Shown here piece after piece: positions 14,632 through 15,190 of a stretch of 15,190 nucleotides of DNA; positions within the stretch are counted from its first letter, which is position 1; each line of letters starts with the position of its first letter. A program made the position numbers and the translations under genes. The notes under the pieces were generated by a model. It did not search any database. It was not told where the DNA came from and saw nothing but the letters and a program-made list of their open reading frames with translations. Origin of the DNA: CAZKEG01 sp964601575 (GTDB lineage: Bacteria; Desulfobacterota; Thermodesulfobacteria; Thermodesulfobacteriales; Thermodesulfatatoraceae); contig CAZROA010000089.1 in NCBI GenBank assembly GCA_964601575.1, positions 1-15,190 of the forward strand. Reading direction: 5' to 3'.

Positions 14632-15190
14632 GGTCTCCTCCAGGAGAAACCAAGGGGCTAAGAAATAAAGATAAGACCTTTTGGGGATGAGGAAGTTCGC
14701 TTCCGGACTCAACAGCCTCAACGATTAGGGTCGAGAGCAGACCGTCTACCAGAGAGGCTCGTTGTTTGGCAGAGATCTCTCGAGGTCCTAATCTTTCCAA
14801 GACTTTGGCCAAAGCCTCCAGGTATTCTTCATAAAGCGTGCGTAAATCAGCGGTCAGACCTCCCCGAAAACGTGCCTCCCAAAGCTCTTGGAGATAGACT
14901 CGGACAAAGGTCAGGTGATTTTGGACCGCCTCAAGTTTGGCCTCGATGATCTTCTCCAGGGCCTTGATGGGGTCATCTGGGAGGTCTTTGAAGGCCTCCA
15001 TCACTTCCTGATGAAACTTTCGGGCCTCTTCCATTACCAGGGCCTCGTAAAGGGCCTTTTTACTGGGAAAGAAACGGTAGATCGTGCCCACGGCAAACTC
15101 GGCCTCTTTAGCGATCGCCTGCATGGTGGCCCGATGGTAACCAGCCCGGGCAAATACCCTCAGGGCAGCCTCCAGAATTTCCTGCCGATG
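14615..15190 (-). CDS. TetR/AcrR-family transcriptional regulator (N terminus beyond window)
   Basis: About 191 residues are visible. They open with the TetR helix-turn-helix: ILEAALRVFARAGYHRATMQ, then AIAKEAEFAVGTIYRFFPSKKALYEALV. The reading frame stays open to the right edge, and the conserved residues before the ATG at 15124 show that the true start lies past 15190, so this entry is partial at its 5' end. The remainder is a helical ligand domain with many Glu, Leu and Arg and no recognisable signature. It is the first gene of the efflux operon, followed by the adaptor in a 17-base overlap. By analogy with other TetR efflux regulators it probably represses its own operon until the pump's substrate binds. 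Its operator would lie to the right of this window. Confidence 0.9.
   Translation of the reverse strand, partial: HRQEILEAALRVFARAGYHRATMQAIAKEAEFAVGTIYRFFPSKKALYEALVMEEARKFHQEVMEAFKDLPDDPIKALEKIIEAKLEAVQNHLTFVRVYLQELWEARFRGGLTADLRTLYEEYLEALAKVLERLGPREISAKQRASLVDGLLSTLIVEAVESGSELPHPQKVLSLFLSPLVSPGGDHVSKS

Noticed and set aside
14632..14721. Upstream extension of the EmrA-type adaptor
   Set aside because: It lies inside tetR, adds non-family residues before the membrane anchor, and lacks a ribosome site, while the ATG at 14631 has GGAGGAG.
15122..15124. ATG at 15124 as the TetR start
   Set aside because: The frame continues to 15190 with the conserved first TetR helix, so this Met is internal.

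Overview
This window looks like a chromosomal segment of a Gram-negative, probably anaerobic, selenocysteine-decoding bacterium. The Gram-negative call rests on an LPS heptose enzyme, a TolC-type outer-membrane channel and a lipoprotein. The overall gene style suggests Thermodesulfobacteriota or a Deltaproteobacteria-like lineage; that placement is inference, since no rRNA or marker comparison is possible here. All genes are bacterial housekeeping, signalling or efflux genes. No tRNA, rRNA, CRISPR array or insertion sequence was seen.

Layout. (1) Positions 1-2054, AT-rich: the 3' end of tgt and then yajC on +, converging on trmFO on -. (2) Positions 2055-2951: an AT-rich intergenic region with a possible promoter, then a 2-Cys peroxiredoxin gene on + (2294-2902). 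Its peroxidatic cysteine codon is an in-frame TGA at 2435-2437, followed by a SECIS-like hairpin with a GGUC-type loop; it ends in a perfect 13-bp terminator hairpin. This is the most notable object in the window: a selenocysteine peroxiredoxin (PrxU type) that an ordinary ORF caller breaks in two. (3) Positions 2948-6658 on -: a lipoprotein gene, coaBC (coenzyme A synthesis) and an M24 aminopeptidase, all overlapping, followed by hldD (LPS heptose epimerase). (4) Positions 6795-10628 on +: gatC and gatA (tRNA amidotransferase), then a three-gene signalling module of overlapping or nearly abutting genes: a small HD-associated domain protein, an HDOD protein, and a degenerate-receiver GGDEF protein. 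(5) Positions 10606-15190 on -: a TetR regulator (cut by the window edge), an EmrA-type adaptor, an EmrB-type 14-TM transporter and a TolC-family channel. All four overlap and form a complete self-regulated tripartite efflux operon.

Base composition is mosaic. By eye G+C is about one third up to roughly 2430, above 50 percent for the rest of the peroxiredoxin gene, about 40 percent in hldD, and about 50 percent or more from 3900 onward. The first switch falls inside the peroxiredoxin gene, close to the selenocysteine codon. That raises either recombination between related prxU genes or a chimeric assembly join at a conserved stretch. Gene order across about 2430 should therefore be treated with caution.
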